From Streptomyces sp. SID486 (lineage in GTDB: Bacteria; Actinomycetota; Actinomycetes; Streptomycetales; Streptomycetaceae): a stretch of DNA of 64,000 nucleotides. The notes beneath the pieces are model-generated. The model saw nothing but the letters and a program-made list of their open reading frames with translations. It searched no databases and was not told where the DNA came from. Positions 54,224 to 63,740 of this stretch are shown here, one piece after another. The DNA is taken from the NCBI RefSeq assembly GCF_009865385.1, contig NZ_WWJT01000748.1:62001-126000 (forward strand). Reading direction: 5' to 3'. Positions within the stretch are counted from its first letter, which is position 1. Every line of letters begins with the position of its first letter. The translations under genes and the position numbers were made by a program.

Positions 54224-54634
54224 ATGACAGCCATGCTGAACGATTCCGTCCGGGCGCTGCTGGATGTGCCAGTTCCCGCCGTCCTCGCCACCGTCAACCC
54301 TGACGGAAGCCCGCAGACGTCAGTGGTCTGGGTAGGCCGCGACGGAGATGACCTGCTCATCTCCACCGCTGCCGGCCGCCGCAAGGAACGCAACCTGCGC
54401 CAAGAACCCCGCGCCAGCCTCACCATCTACGACCCGGCCGACCCGTTGCGCTACGCCGAGATACGCGGCCTCGCGACCATCACTGAGGACACTGACCGGT
54501 CTCTGGCGGTTGCTCTCGCCGAGCAGTATGAAGGCCCCGGCGCCGGCCAGGAGTACCTCGACCTCCCGGCGGAGGTCCTCCGTGTTGTCGTCCGTATCAG
54601 CCCGACCAAGGTGGTCGGTACCGCGACCGCCTGA
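54224..54634 (+). CDS. PPOX-class F420-dependent oxidoreductase
   Basis: A 136-residue protein (ATG 54224; 54233 is possible) of the split beta-barrel pyridoxamine-phosphate-oxidase fold: VPVPAVLATVNPDGSPQTSVVWV, LLISTAAGRRKERNLRQEPR, ASLTIYDPADPLRYAEIRGLA and a C-terminal VRISPTKVVG. This is the pattern of actinobacterial enzymes that use F420 (or flavin) to reduce small substrates. The protein is soluble and usually dimeric. It stands alone, and the substrate is unknown. The sequence is complete and looks functional. Confidence 0.85.
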   Translation: MTAMLNDSVRALLDVPVPAVLATVNPDGSPQTSVVWVGRDGDDLLISTAAGRRKERNLRQEPRASLTIYDPADPLRYAEIRGLATITEDTDRSLAVALAEQYEGPGAGQEYLDLPAEVLRVVVRISPTKVVGTATA

Positions 54635-54965
54635 CCGGTCACCACCGGACTGCCGTTGCGACAGCTGAACCTGGCGTTTTCCGCAGGGGACATGGAAGAC
54701 ATCCGGCGCTGTCGGTGCCCCCGCGAGGAAGCGCGAGGACACCGACAGCTTCGACTGCTTCAACGCGTCGATGTCACCGGGCCGTGGCGGCGGCTCCTCC
54801 GTGTGAGTCGCCGCGCGCCAGCTCAGTGCTGTCCGATCCCGGGCTCTGGCTCAGTTTCCGTGATCGCGTGGTCGTGAGTGACACCGGTTGGGTAGGCAGC
54901 GACGCTTTTCCGTATGCGCGTGCTGCCCGGATGTCGACCGAGAGCTGCTGACGGACGAACGAGTC

Positions 54966-55400
54966 TCAGTCAGCAAGGTCTCTCGTTTCGTAGCTGGCCA
55001 GCCCCAGGGCAAGCAGGGGCGGCACCAGTGCGTTCAGATACCAGGCCATGTCCGTGAGGGCTGGTGCTCCGGAGAGGCTCCGCCGGTCGATCGTCGGAAT
55101 GAAGGAACAGTGCGATCGGCCAGCATGAAAAAGTAGTTGGCCACCGGTTTCTGCAGTTGAGTGATAGATGCAGACACCGACGTGGTGGTCGACGTTGGCC
55201 GGTGAATCAACCAAGGTCAGGACCTCAGCTGCCTGGTCGGTTGAAGTCGACTGCCAGTCGAACAGGTCGTCGTTGTTGACCACGTAGGAGATACCAAGCG
55301 GTTCCTGTAGCGACCACCCCTCACCGGCCAGAGCTCGCACCACGGCGTCTACGGTGACGGCGCGTGCGAACACGAGATCGATGTCGGCGGTCCTGGACAT
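54966..55400 (-). CDS. Passenger protein of the ISL3 element, unknown function
   Basis: A 144-residue cytoplasmic protein from ATG 55398-55400, lying between the transposase stop and the left terminal repeat, same strand as the transposase. I do not recognise a family. Features: an N-terminal DIDLVFARAVTVDAVVRALAG helix, then SYVVNNDDLFDWQST, a VGVCIYHSTAETGGQLLFHAG strand-rich segment, and a C-terminal helix ALTDMAWYLNALVPPLLAL. The small acidic composition with beta core is immunity-protein-like. Being inside the inverted repeats, it moves with the element, which is unusual for a plain IS. Confidence 0.6.
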   Translation of the reverse strand: MSRTADIDLVFARAVTVDAVVRALAGEGWSLQEPLGISYVVNNDDLFDWQSTSTDQAAEVLTLVDSPANVDHHVGVCIYHSTAETGGQLLFHAGRSHCSFIPTIDRRSLSGAPALTDMAWYLNALVPPLLALGLASYETRDLAD

Positions 55401-55458
55401 TCGCGGCTCCTGCGGTGGCGTTGATCGTTGTCGGAAGCGTTTCACGTGTTGGCATCCG

Positions 55459-57060
55459 TCATGGAGCGAGGAGCACTCGTTTCCGCAGGAGTGCGAAGCC
55501 GGCTCGGCCGAACATCTGGCGTTTGAGCATCTTGATGCGGTTGACGTGCCCTTCCACGACGCCCGAGTTCCAGGGCAGCGTGAGCCCGGCGGTGACCGCA
55601 GCCCGGTCGCGATCAATGCCGGCGGCGAGGGTGTGGAGACCGGGCAGGTCGTCCTGGCGGACTGCGTCGAGCCAATCGGGCAGCCGTTGGCCCTGTCGCT
55701 CGGTGAGGATCTGGGCGAAGGAGCGGACATGTCCGGCGAGGGCTTCAAGTTCGGGACAGTGGGCCATGACGGCCTTGAGCCGGAGCTGATCGACCTCGGA
55801 GAGGGAGTCGGGGTGGCGCAGGATCCAGCCGGCGACGGTGCGGGGCGAGGGCGGGGGTGCGGTGCCCGGATCGACCGATGGGCGTTTGGTGCGGAAGTAG
55901 GCGCGAACTCGCTGGTAGCTGCCTTTGTAGCCGAGTGGCACGATCTCCTCCCATGCCTTCCATGCGTTGGTGCAGCCCTGGTTCCAGCGGTCGTCCAGGT
56001 AGGTCCTGTACTCGTCGAGGACGGAGGGGCGGCCCTGCCACTGGCCGTGGAAGAGGTCTTCCGGGGTGGTCGCGTCGGCGAGGAGCTTGACCGTGCGGTA
56101 GGTCATCCCGAGCTGGCGTTGGATCGCACGGCGGCTGTGGCCGGCCGCCAGCAGAGCGTGGACGGCGGCATGGTTGGACCGGGTTCTGTCGGCGAACCGG
56201 TGGCCAGTGGGCCACGGTGAGCCAGTGGGGTCAGCTGGTTCTTCTGGTTGTTTGACCTGTTGGGATGGCTCGGGTGCCATGCCTCGCAGGCAACCCCGAT
56301 GGTCGGCGACGCACCGCTCGGCGGCTTCGCTGAGGTTGTGCCACAGGTGCCAGCGGTCCGCGACCTGCATTGCCTGCGGTGCCCCAATGGTGGCGCCTTC
56401 GGCGAAGAACGGAGCCCGGTCCCGGCAGACGACCTCGATCCCTGGCCTCTTGGCCAGCCAGGCGGCCAGGCTCGATGCCTCCCGATCTGGCAGCAGGTCC
56501 ACCGGCCGTCGCATTTCGACGTCGACCAGCACCGTGCCGTAGTGCCGGCCCGTGCGCGTCGCGTACTCATCGACGCCGACCACTCTCGGGGCTGGCAGAT
56601 CCGGGTCAGGCAGCGCCTCGACGAGCCGCAGCACCGTGCTGCGGCTGACAGACACCCCAAAGACTCCAGCCATCCGAGCTCCCGCCCGGCCGGCCAGGGC
56701 GAGGCCGACCGCCTCCAGCGTCGAACGCAGACGCTCGGTCCACCGGCCATATCTCCGGGTCAATCCCGGCACCTGCTCAACGAACGTCCGTCGCCCGCAC
56801 GAAGCGACGGGGCAGGCGAAGCGACGGACCCGAAGGCAAAGCACCACCCGGCGCCCTGCGCTGGGGACATCCGCAGGAAACCGCAGGTAGGAGCTATGAA
56901 CCCGGATCGACCAGTTCCCGCAGCCCGAACACGCTGAACCGGTCGTTGTGCTGCGGGCCTCGACTCGTATCGTCTCGCTGCTCACGTCCACCGACACCAC
57001 CGACACGTCCGCGATCGACGGGAACAGCAACTCCTCCAGTCGGACGCCCACTTCTTCCAC
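55459..57060 (-). CDS. ISL3-family transposase
   Basis: A 533-residue protein with N-terminal zinc-binding cysteines (ACSGCGNW and FACPVASCGRRTF), helix-turn-helix, then the DDE_Tnp_ISL3 core: [47 protein letters not shown] (catalytic DRxxxYxxG-like and DRWH), and HPDSLSEVDQLRLKAVMAHC followed by NSGVVEGHVNRIKMLKRQMFGR, whose glutamate completes the triad. The frame is complete. The truncated copy at 42133 is a close relative. Confidence 0.9.
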   Translation of the reverse strand: MEEVGVRLEELLFPSIADVSVVSVDVSSETIRVEARSTTTGSACSGCGNWSIRVHSSYLRFPADVPSAGRRVVLCLRVRRFACPVASCGRRTFVEQVPGLTRRYGRWTERLRSTLEAVGLALAGRAGARMAGVFGVSVSRSTVLRLVEALPDPDLPAPRVVGVDEYATRTGRHYGTVLVDVEMRRPVDLLPDREASSLAAWLAKRPGIEVVCRDRAPFFAEGATIGAPQAMQVADRWHLWHNLSEAAERCVADHRGCLRGMAPEPSQQVKQPEEPADPTGSPWPTGHRFADRTRSNHAAVHALLAAGHSRRAIQRQLGMTYRTVKLLADATTPEDLFHGQWQGRPSVLDEYRTYLDDRWNQGCTNAWKAWEEIVPLGYKGSYQRVRAYFRTKRPSVDPGTAPPPSPRTVAGWILRHPDSLSEVDQLRLKAVMAHCPELEALAGHVRSFAQILTERQGQRLPDWLDAVRQDDLPGLHTLAAGIDRDRAAVTAGLTLPWNSGVVEGHVNRIKMLKRQMFGRAGFALLRKRVLLAP

Positions 57061-57192
57061 GGTCCCGAACTGTCAGGTACCCGAGGTCACCACTGATCAT
57101 TTTCGGGCGGCTTTCAGGAGCCCAACACGACCATGAACCGTGACTCAGCGTGCGCAGGTCACGGAAACTGAGCCAGAGCCGAAACTCGTGAA

Positions 57193-57701
57193 CTGAGCCA
57201 CCTGGCGGGGCGGCCGGTGCGGCTGGTGTGGCGTGATCTACGCGGACAGGTGCGCTCCTGGGTGCCGCAACTCTTCGCCCACCGTGCCGACGGCACCGCG
57301 CTGCTCGCCGACTGCCCCGGCCACCCGGACGCGGGCGGGGAACGCGCGAGGAAGGCCGCCGAGGCGTTGCACAGGCGTGCGCGCACATCGGCTGGACCTA
57401 CCGGCGCCTGCCACCACTCGACGACGTCGTGGCCACCAACCTGAAATGCCTGGCCGGCTACCACCCCCGCAACGCCAGCCGCCCGGGCCACATGACGGCG
57501 GTCGTCGAGGCGTTCAGGCGTCCGCGGCCGCTGATCGAGGCCACCGAAGCGGTCGCCGACCCGATCGAGGTCCTCCCTTGCGTCTTCCACGCCCAGTGGC
57601 ACGACCCGCTGACGGCCTGCCTGGACACGCCGCTGCACGAACGCGTCCTCCTCGGCACGCAGGGCTGGAGCAGCCCGGGCAAGATGGGAGACGCCGGATA
57701 A
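57193..57701 (+). pseudogene. TnsA-like transposase endonuclease subunit, truncated and frameshifted
   Basis: Reads GRPVRLVWRDLRGQVRSWVP, QLFAHRADGTALLADCPGHP in one frame, then after a shift near 57370 ACAHIGWTYRRLPPLDDVV, NLKCLAGYHPRN and VADPIEVLPCVFHAQWHDPL to the stop at 57701. That order matches the TnsA-like subunits of Streptomyces heteromeric transposases. The N-terminus is cut off by the ISL3 element ending at 57176. It is followed directly by the TnsB-like gene, as in the original transposon. Confidence 0.7.
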
Positions 57702-57727
57702 GCGCGCGACGCGATGCCCGGACGACC

Positions 57728-59400
57728 GTGAAGGCCGGTGCGCGCATCCGGTTCCGTGGCGTGACGTGGCAAGTAGTCGCCCTGTCGAGGCAGGACATCC
57801 ATCTCGTCGGCCCGGACGGCGGCGGACAGGCCGTACCCGCCGGGCACCTCTTCGCCGACCCAGGCTTCACCGTCATCGGGGCCGAGGCGCCGCAGGCGAC
57901 CCCGCAGTAGGGGCTGTCGAAACCGCCCCCGCCGCGGCGCGTGAAAAAGCGCTGGCCTGGCAGCGGCACGCGCGAGAAGTCGAATGCGGCCTGGCCGGCG
58001 GGCCCGGCAGTGACAAAAGCGTGCGGCCGCAGTACGACCCGGAGCGGCACACCCTGGCCGAACGCGAGCAGGCCAACGCCCAGGAGCTGACAGCGCTGGG
58101 CTTCGGCCGCGTCTCGCGCACCACGGCGCAGCGCACGCGCCTGGCCCACCGCAAGCAAGGCCTGTGGAGGCTGCTCGACCACCGCACCACCCGCGCCTCC
58201 AGCCCCACCGGGCGAGCCGACGAGCGGGTCGTCGCCGCCGTCCGTGAGGCGCTGCACCGCCGCCGCGGACGCTCCAAGGGCACCATCAACGGCCTGTTCC
58301 CGCTGATCAACCAAATCCTCCAGGACCGGCACGGCCCCGGCACGGTGCCCACGCCGTCGTAGGCCACGCTGTACCGACTGGTCACCGCCCTGGCCCGGCC
58401 CGGTGAACTGCCCTCCGGGCCGGTGCGACAGGTACCCGCGAGCGTAGACGGGCGGGCCTTCACCCCCACCACAGCTTTGCGGCCGGGCGAACAGGTGCAG
58501 GTCGACACCACCCGCCTGGACGTCCTCGCCCTCTTCGACGACGGGCGCCTGGCCCGGCCCGTCGCCCTGTCCGAGACGATCGTCGTCGACCGCGGCAGAA
58601 TCTTCGTCTCCGCCGCGTTCACGCCACCAGCGAACACCTCGGCATCAGCGTCCAGCCAGCCCCGGCCGCGCACCCCCACCGCCAAAGGCATCGTCGAGCG
58701 CACCTTCGGCACCATCAACGCCCTGTTCTGCCACCGGCCCCACGAAGGCCTGCGCCACCCGATGATGCCCCGCAAAGCCCTCACCCCCGACCAAATGAGG
58801 GCCGCTCTCGTCGCCGTCGCCGACACGTGCCCTTCCCGCTGACCGGCCGCGACTACCTCGAACTGCTGCCCGTGCGCTGGCAGGCCATCACCCCCGCCGG
58901 CATCACCATCCACCACCGCACCTACGACCACGATCTCCTCGCCTCCTACCGCGGCCAGCCCTCCACCGTCGCCGGCCGCGGCGGGAAATGGGAGATCCAC
59001 TACAAACCCCACGACGTCCGCCAGATCTGGATCCGCCTCACCGACGGCGACCCCACCGAAATCCCCTGGATCCACCACGTCCATCAGCCCTTCAACGACC
59101 ACACCTGGCAGCACATCCGCAACCACGCCCACCACAACGACCACGACGACAGCCAGCAGCACGAGGCCGGCCTCGCCGACGCCCTCGACCAGCTCATGCG
59201 CCGCGTCCACAGCGGCCACGCCACCACCACCGAACAAGCTCTCCTCGCCCGCGCCACCACGCTGCCGTTTCCCGCCGCACGGCCCCCGCGATACGGCACC
59301 GGCCCCATGACCGACGAGTCGGCGCAGCACGACGAGGACGACAGCATCGACGACCTCCCCGAGGACGACACCCGCCCCGCCACGGAGGCCTGTCCGGGCC
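57728..59400 (+). pseudogene. TnsB/Mu-like DDE transposase with internal stop, shifts and deletions
   Basis: The start (GTG 57728) gives VKAGARIRFRGVTWQVVALS, HLVGPDGGGQAVPAGHLFADP, then a shift near 57905, QYDPERHTLAEREQANAQEL, an in-frame TAG at 58360, ATLYRLVTALARPGEL, QVQVDTTRLDVLALF (first Asp region), VVDRGRIFVSAAF (second Asp) and AKGIVERTFGTINALF (Glu). Compared with the expected core, pieces are missing before VVDRG and after FCHRP. A last shift near 58840 leads into DYLELLPVRWQAIT and the Mu-like C-terminal domain (EIPWIHHVHQPFNDHTWQHI). Clearly inactive. Confidence 0.75.
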
Positions 59401-59489
59401 ACGGGATCGTTGGCACGGCATCTCGCGCTGTCCCTCCACGCGAGGCTGTGTCCGGCTCTTATGGACATGGACGCCGTCTGTGCCTGGGT

Positions 59490-60218
59490 TCAGGACAGGC
59501 TGGTGGGCTTGCGCGGAGGCGGCACGGCTCTCAGCAGTTCCCACAGCGGACGTGGGCCGGACGCCCAGGCGCCGAGGGTGTGCCGGTCGACGACGTGGAG
59601 GCGCTGCTGTTTGGCGAAGGCCACGGCCGGCGCCGTGACGCGACCGTTGGTGACGATGACCGCGACGTCGGCGCCGTGAACCTGACGGGCGGTGCCGTTG
59701 AGGACCTGCAGGTCGGGCGTCCCCACGGCGGAGCCCGACAGGCCGTTGCGTCGGTGTTTGCACTGGACCACCCAGCGCCTTCCGTAGGGGTCGGTGGCCT
59801 TCACGTCAGCGCCCAGGTCGCCGCGGCCCCCGACACGGGTTGCGTCCATGCAGCCGTCACGGCGCATCAGGTCCCGCACCGCTTCCTCGAACCGGGAATG
59901 ATGCAGGGCGTCCAACTGGGACAGGCCGTAGCGCAGCCCCTGGGCGCGGACCGCTTCCCACCGCACTTGCTGCTGCTTCTGGTAGAGCCGGCCGCCGCCG
60001 GCCAGCGCCGCGAGAATGCCGACGGCCAGCAGCACCCACCAGTGGACCAGCAGCCAGTTGACGACCGACACCACCAGGGCGACGGCCACGACTGCGGTCA
60101 CCATCAAGCCGACCAGCCGGTCATCCGCACGCTGCCCCCGGCCGGTCCTGCGGGTACGCCGACGCACCGGCGGGCGCTTGGACGCCCCCGTCTTTCTCGT
60201 ACGCGCGCGGGGGCTCAC
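59490..60218 (-). CDS. Membrane-anchored Mrr-like restriction endonuclease
   Basis: A 242-residue protein from GTG 60216-60218, which overlaps the stop of the preceding gene. The N-terminus is basic, followed by two membrane helices (residues about 35-75, VGLMVTAVVAVALVVSVVNW and VHWWVLLAVGILAALAGG). The C-terminal domain is an Mrr-type PD-(D/E)XK nuclease: LHHSRFEEAVRDLMRRDG, GGRGDLGADVKATDP (catalytic Asp) and WVVQCKHRR (QxK), with VIVTNGRVTAPAVAFAKQ later. Mrr nucleases cut foreign or modified DNA; anchoring one in the membrane suggests guarding DNA entry. Coupled to a small membrane protein. Confidence 0.8.
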   Translation of the reverse strand: MSPRARTRKTGASKRPPVRRRTRRTGRGQRADDRLVGLMVTAVVAVALVVSVVNWLLVHWWVLLAVGILAALAGGGRLYQKQQQVRWEAVRAQGLRYGLSQLDALHHSRFEEAVRDLMRRDGCMDATRVGGRGDLGADVKATDPYGRRWVVQCKHRRNGLSGSAVGTPDLQVLNGTARQVHGADVAVIVTNGRVTAPAVAFAKQQRLHVVDRHTLGAWASGPRPLWELLRAVPPPRKPTSLS

Positions 60219-60454
60219 CGGCTGGCCTGCGTAACACCGCTCGCCAGCTGCCCCACGACGTCGAAAATCCCCTGGCCCACCGGGGTGGGAGCAATGAGGA
60301 CACCCAGGGCCAGGATGAGGACGGCCGTGGTCCTCTCCTCGTTCCGGCTGCGGGCCTGCGTTCGGCGCCGCAGCCGGAAGAACACGATGACTGCGAGCAG
60401 CACGGCCACGTCGATGGTCAGCAACCGTCCAGACCTCCCCCAACAACCGGGCAT
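60215..60454 (-). CDS. Small two-helix membrane protein coupled to the Mrr-like nuclease
   Basis: A 79-residue protein with ATG 60452-60454 chosen because the preceding sequence is not protein-like; 60493 is an alternative. It has two hydrophobic segments (LLTIDVAVLLAVIVFF and TAVLILALGVLIAPTPVG) separated by a basic loop RLRRRTQARSRNEER. Its stop overlaps the GTG start of the nuclease (GTGA), so the two are translated together. No family recognised. It may help insert, anchor or restrain the nuclease, an inference from coupling. Confidence 0.6.
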   Translation of the reverse strand: MPGCWGRSGRLLTIDVAVLLAVIVFFRLRRRTQARSRNEERTTAVLILALGVLIAPTPVGQGIFDVVGQLASGVTQASR

Positions 60455-60713
60455 CACGACGCTGGGGCGGCAGCCCGCTACCCCGGCCTTCATGTGTAGC
60501 GGGGCGTCAGTGATGTTGGAGACGGGTTGGCGGTGAATGGCATAAAGCCATCGGTCCTGGCCAGATTGCCGAACGGGTGACCCGAGGGTGGTGGCAGTCG
60601 GACCGCCTCCCGGCCACGCGTGAAAAAGCTGCTCGCCTGGCGGCAGTCCGCCCGGGGCACTACAGCCGCCCTCACGACTGTCGACCGAATCGCCGGCGGA
60701 CTGCACATTCCCG

Positions 60714-61748
60714 GTGCCTTACTGGGGGCTTGCTGCGCACCCCTGGGAGGACACCGCCGTTCACAGCGCGGAGCCCGACCATGGAGAAGACGATGAGCGC
60801 CGCAACCTGCTGCGCGGTGCGCTGACCGCCGGCCTCACCACTCCCGCCCTCGCCGCACTCACCGCCGCCCGGACCGACGTCGACCAGACCCTCTCCCCCG
60901 CTACCCCCAGGACCTGGCCCGACCTCGAGGCAGCAGCCGAGAGCTACGGATACGGCTACCACGGACAGGCACCCACCCACGTCCTGGCCGACGTGGCCAC
61001 CGACTTCACGACCCTGCGCCCACTGCTCACCGTCCCGCAGCCCGCACCCGTCCGAGCCAGGCTGTGCCGGACAGCCGGACAGCCGGGCAGATGGCCGGGA
61101 TGACCGCCATCCTCTTACATCGTCTGGGCAGCCGCCGGGAGTCCCATGCCTGGTTCACCACCGCCGCCCGGGCCGCCGCCGAATCCGGCGACCAGAACCC
61201 GCACGCATGGGTCCTCGCCCGCGAGGCGATGGTGCCGCTCAACTACGGCGCCCCGAGGGCAGCGGCCAGCGTCGCCGAACATACCCGCCGTATCGCCAGT
61301 ATCCGGCCGACCACCGCGGCGACGCTGGCGGCCGCGGTCGCCGCCCGCGCCTACGCCTTCAACCACCAGAGCGAGCAGGCCCGCCAGGTGCTCGCCGACG
61401 CCCTGATGGGACGCCCCCCGAGGGCGAGCGGTCGGACATGTGGCTGCTGACGTATGGCGAGCGGAAACACCACGTCCACCTGAGCCACGTCTTGACCACC
61501 CTCGGGGACTCCCGCCGCGCGAACGAGAGCCAGCAGCGCGCTCTGGAACTGTCCGCGCCGACCAGCACCATGACCCACGCCCTGTTGGCCATCGACGCCA
61601 CCGCCTGCTCCCATCACACGGCGACATCGAGCAGGCGTGTCGCCGCACCGTGGCCGCCCTGACAGCGCTGCCCGCGGACTACCGCACCGGCCTGGTCCGC
61701 CGCCGCGCCCTGAACCTGCATGAGGCCCTGCACTACCCCTCTCGGTGA
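60714..61748 (+). pseudogene. TPR-type transcriptional regulator, broken by several frameshifts
   Basis: Pieces of the helical repeat part of a Streptomyces XRE/TPR regulator occur in succession but in different frames: RRNLLRGALTAGLTTPALAAL (60714-61050), then AGMTAILLHRLGSRRESHAWF, TAARAAAESGDQNPHAWVLA (61064-61430), MWLLTYGERKHHVHLSHVLT and RRANESQQRALEL, and GDIEQACRRTVAALTALPAD, TGLVRRRALNLHEAL to 61748. The DNA-binding N-terminus is missing. At least three shifts make it nonfunctional. Confidence 0.65.
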
Positions 61749-61921
61749 TCTCCTGCCGTCTGGAAGCAACGACCACCGTGCCGCGACAAGCGCCGCCCGC
61801 AGACGTTCCGAGCCGTCGCACGGCGCTTTGCTAGCCACGTGGAGAGCTCGGGCGCCGTTGGCCGCTTCGTCAGGCTGGGTATGGATGGAGCGCGTAGTCA
61901 TCGCGCGCAGGGGGAGGGGCG

Positions 61922-62539
61922 ATGCTGACCATCTTGATCGCGGTCCTTGCGGTCCTCGTGTCGCTGGGATCGTTGGTCCTCGCGTATGCGTCCAACCGCC
62001 GCTCTCACATGCCTGTCTTGCAGTTCATGTGGGAGAGCGGGCAGGGCGGTTCCAGTGAGCCCAAATGGTGGCTCGTCAACGTGGGGACTGGACCTGCGAC
62101 CAACATCGTTGTTGCACAGACAGTGAGGACCGGACTCACACGGGGCCTCAACGGCGAGGAGTGGTTCAACCCTGTGCTGGTGCCGTCGATCCCGGCCGGC
62201 GGGAAGCTGGCGCTCTCATGGCTAGGTGGAACCATGGGATTTGAGTGCGGAATGGGAGCTAGTTACACGGACGTTGAACGCTACTTCTACACCACCAAGT
62301 GCGGGGATGACGTCTCGATGTTCTTCATCGGCCTGCACCTGCCGCGATGGCCGCTGCTGAAACTCGACGGCAACAAGGCCGTGAAGACCTGGTGGGGCGT
62401 GGAAGATCTCTCCGGGCCCCAGTGGTCTTCGGTCACTGAAGCTCACTTCCGGCGGCGCCGGTGGCTGCCCTCCCGATTCGGCCTCTGCCGTCGCCTTGGC
62501 GGGTGGGCTGACCCAGTACTCTCGTACCGGCCACAGTGA
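61922..62539 (+). CDS. Membrane-anchored protein of unknown function
   Basis: A 205-residue protein from ATG 61922 behind GGGGAGGGG. Residues 2-24 form one membrane helix (ILIAVLAVLVSLGSLVLAYA), followed by a soluble domain with a beta-rich appearance: KWWLVNVGTGPATNIVVAQ, FNPVLVPSIPAGGKLALSW and a basic C-terminus (EAHFRRRRWLPSRFGLC). The VNVGTGPATNIVV motif resembles small single-pass proteins seen in many bacteria without assigned function. No operon partner is evident; the next gene starts 65 bp downstream. Confidence 0.65.
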   Translation: MLTILIAVLAVLVSLGSLVLAYASNRRSHMPVLQFMWESGQGGSSEPKWWLVNVGTGPATNIVVAQTVRTGLTRGLNGEEWFNPVLVPSIPAGGKLALSWLGGTMGFECGMGASYTDVERYFYTTKCGDDVSMFFIGLHLPRWPLLKLDGNKAVKTWWGVEDLSGPQWSSVTEAHFRRRRWLPSRFGLCRRLGGWADPVLSYRPQ

Positions 62540-62604
62540 GCCCATTCCGACTTCAGGCGACAGCCGATCGGCGGTGTGTCACGGACGTCTGGTAGACCCT
62601 GGCT

Positions 62605-62976
62605 ATGACGTTCTTGGCGGTGGTCGAGGGTGATGTGGACGGATGGCGCATCGATCGAGATGCGCTGACCGACGCGATCCGTGCCCGGTGGTCTGAGGTT
62701 GGGATCGACTCGATGCACCGCAGTGAAGTACGCAGCACCATATGGCAGTTCAAGACGGAGAACGGTCCAGGTGAAGCGTATCTGCACGAGGACGGCACAT
62801 GCCTGTACATGGACGTCTGGGAGGAGGACGCGATCTGGTTGGCGATCGTCTTCCGCGAGCTGACGCCCATGGGCCTGGACCTGGTGTTCTGCGATGAGGG
62901 TTACACCTTCGACGTTCGTCTGCGCGCGGGCACGACCGAGGCCGAATTGACGAACCTGGTGAATGCTGCGAGTTGA
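62605..62976 (+). CDS. Small acidic protein of unknown function
   Basis: A 123-residue soluble protein from ATG 62605. Composition is acidic with many tryptophans and a beta-rich pattern: WRIDRDALTDAIRARWSEVG, RSTIWQFKTENGPGEAYLHE, LYMDVWEEDAIWLAIVFREL and LVFCDEGYTFDVRL. This resembles small immunity-type or SMI1-like proteins but no family can be named. Its 3' end overlaps the terminus of an IS5-family remnant on the other strand. The upstream intergenic sequence is short; it may be co-transcribed with the membrane protein before it. Confidence 0.6.
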   Translation: MTFLAVVEGDVDGWRIDRDALTDAIRARWSEVGIDSMHRSEVRSTIWQFKTENGPGEAYLHEDGTCLYMDVWEEDAIWLAIVFRELTPMGLDLVFCDEGYTFDVRLRAGTTEAELTNLVNAAS

Positions 62977-63740
62977 TCCCAGCCACAGGCGGCGAGCTGG
63001 AGGACCAGGACGGCTTGGACGAGGCTCGAGGTCAGGGTCGTCGAGCAGCGGAGCTTGCTGAGGAGTCGCCAGGAGTTGCGGGTGGCAATGGCCCGCTCGA
63101 CGGGTGCGCGGACCTCTGCGTCGGCTCGGTTGACGGCCTGCTGGCCGGTGGAGAGGCTGTCCCATCGGCCGCGGTAAGGGAGACGGACTGTGCCGCTTGC
63201 GCCCTGGGAGCCCTTGTCTGCCCAGCAGGTGATGCCGGCCTCGGCGAGTGCCTCGATGACGCCGTGCTCGCGCGCTGCACGGACGCCCTGGACGGCGCCG
63301 GCCAAGGCTGGTGAAGCCCACAGCAGACGCCCCTGGGGATTGGCTATGACCTGCACGTTCATGCCGTGCTTTTTGTGTTTGCCCGAGTGGAAAGGGCGGT
63401 CGGCGGCGATTCGGTCGATCGGCAGGAGCGTCCCGTCCAGGATTACGTACGCTTTTGTCGACGCCGCTCGTACGGCTTCGGTGAGGGCGGGGGCGAGGGC
63501 GGCCAAGAGGTTGACGGCCTCGGTGATGTACCGGTGGGCGGTGGTGGTGCCGATCCCGAATCCGGCCGCGATCTGGGCGTAGGGCCGGCCGTTGCGCAGG
63601 TGGGCGAGGGTGAGCAGGGCCCGTCGGTCAACGTTTGAGGCGGCGCCATCAGGTGCCGAGAGCGCGGCGGTGTTCCCTCAGACGCGCGGCGAGGAAGCGC
63701 AGGGCAGAGCTGGACACCTCGACGCCGGACGGGCAGACAT
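62901..63740 (-). pseudogene. IS5-family transposase with N-terminal frameshift and stop
   Basis: The catalytic part is open (YVILDGTLLPIDRIAADRPF, HGMNVQVIANPQGRLLWAS, ITCWADKGSQGASG, RAPVERAIATRNSWRLLSKL), matching the transposase at 36135. The N-terminal part reads DRRALLTLAHLRNGRPYAQI and AAGFGIGTTTAHRYITEAVN in the catalytic frame up to about 63640, but the very start (VSSSALRFLAARLREHRRAL near 63735) is in another frame and meets a TGA. Terminal repeats were not identified. An inactive copy. Confidence 0.7.

Larger units (their letters stand above)
54842..57176 (-). mobile_element. ISL3-family element with passenger gene, about 2.3 kb
   Basis: Perfect 22-bp inverted repeats (GGCTCTGGCTCAGTTTCC... 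at 54842 and its reverse complement ending 57176) bound a transposase and one passenger gene, both on the minus strand. No target duplication is apparent; sequence just outside each end shows some resemblance to sequence outside the relic ends at 42013 and 53973, so the true tips could lie about 25 bp further out. It separates a TnsA remnant from its N-terminus. Confidence 0.75.
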
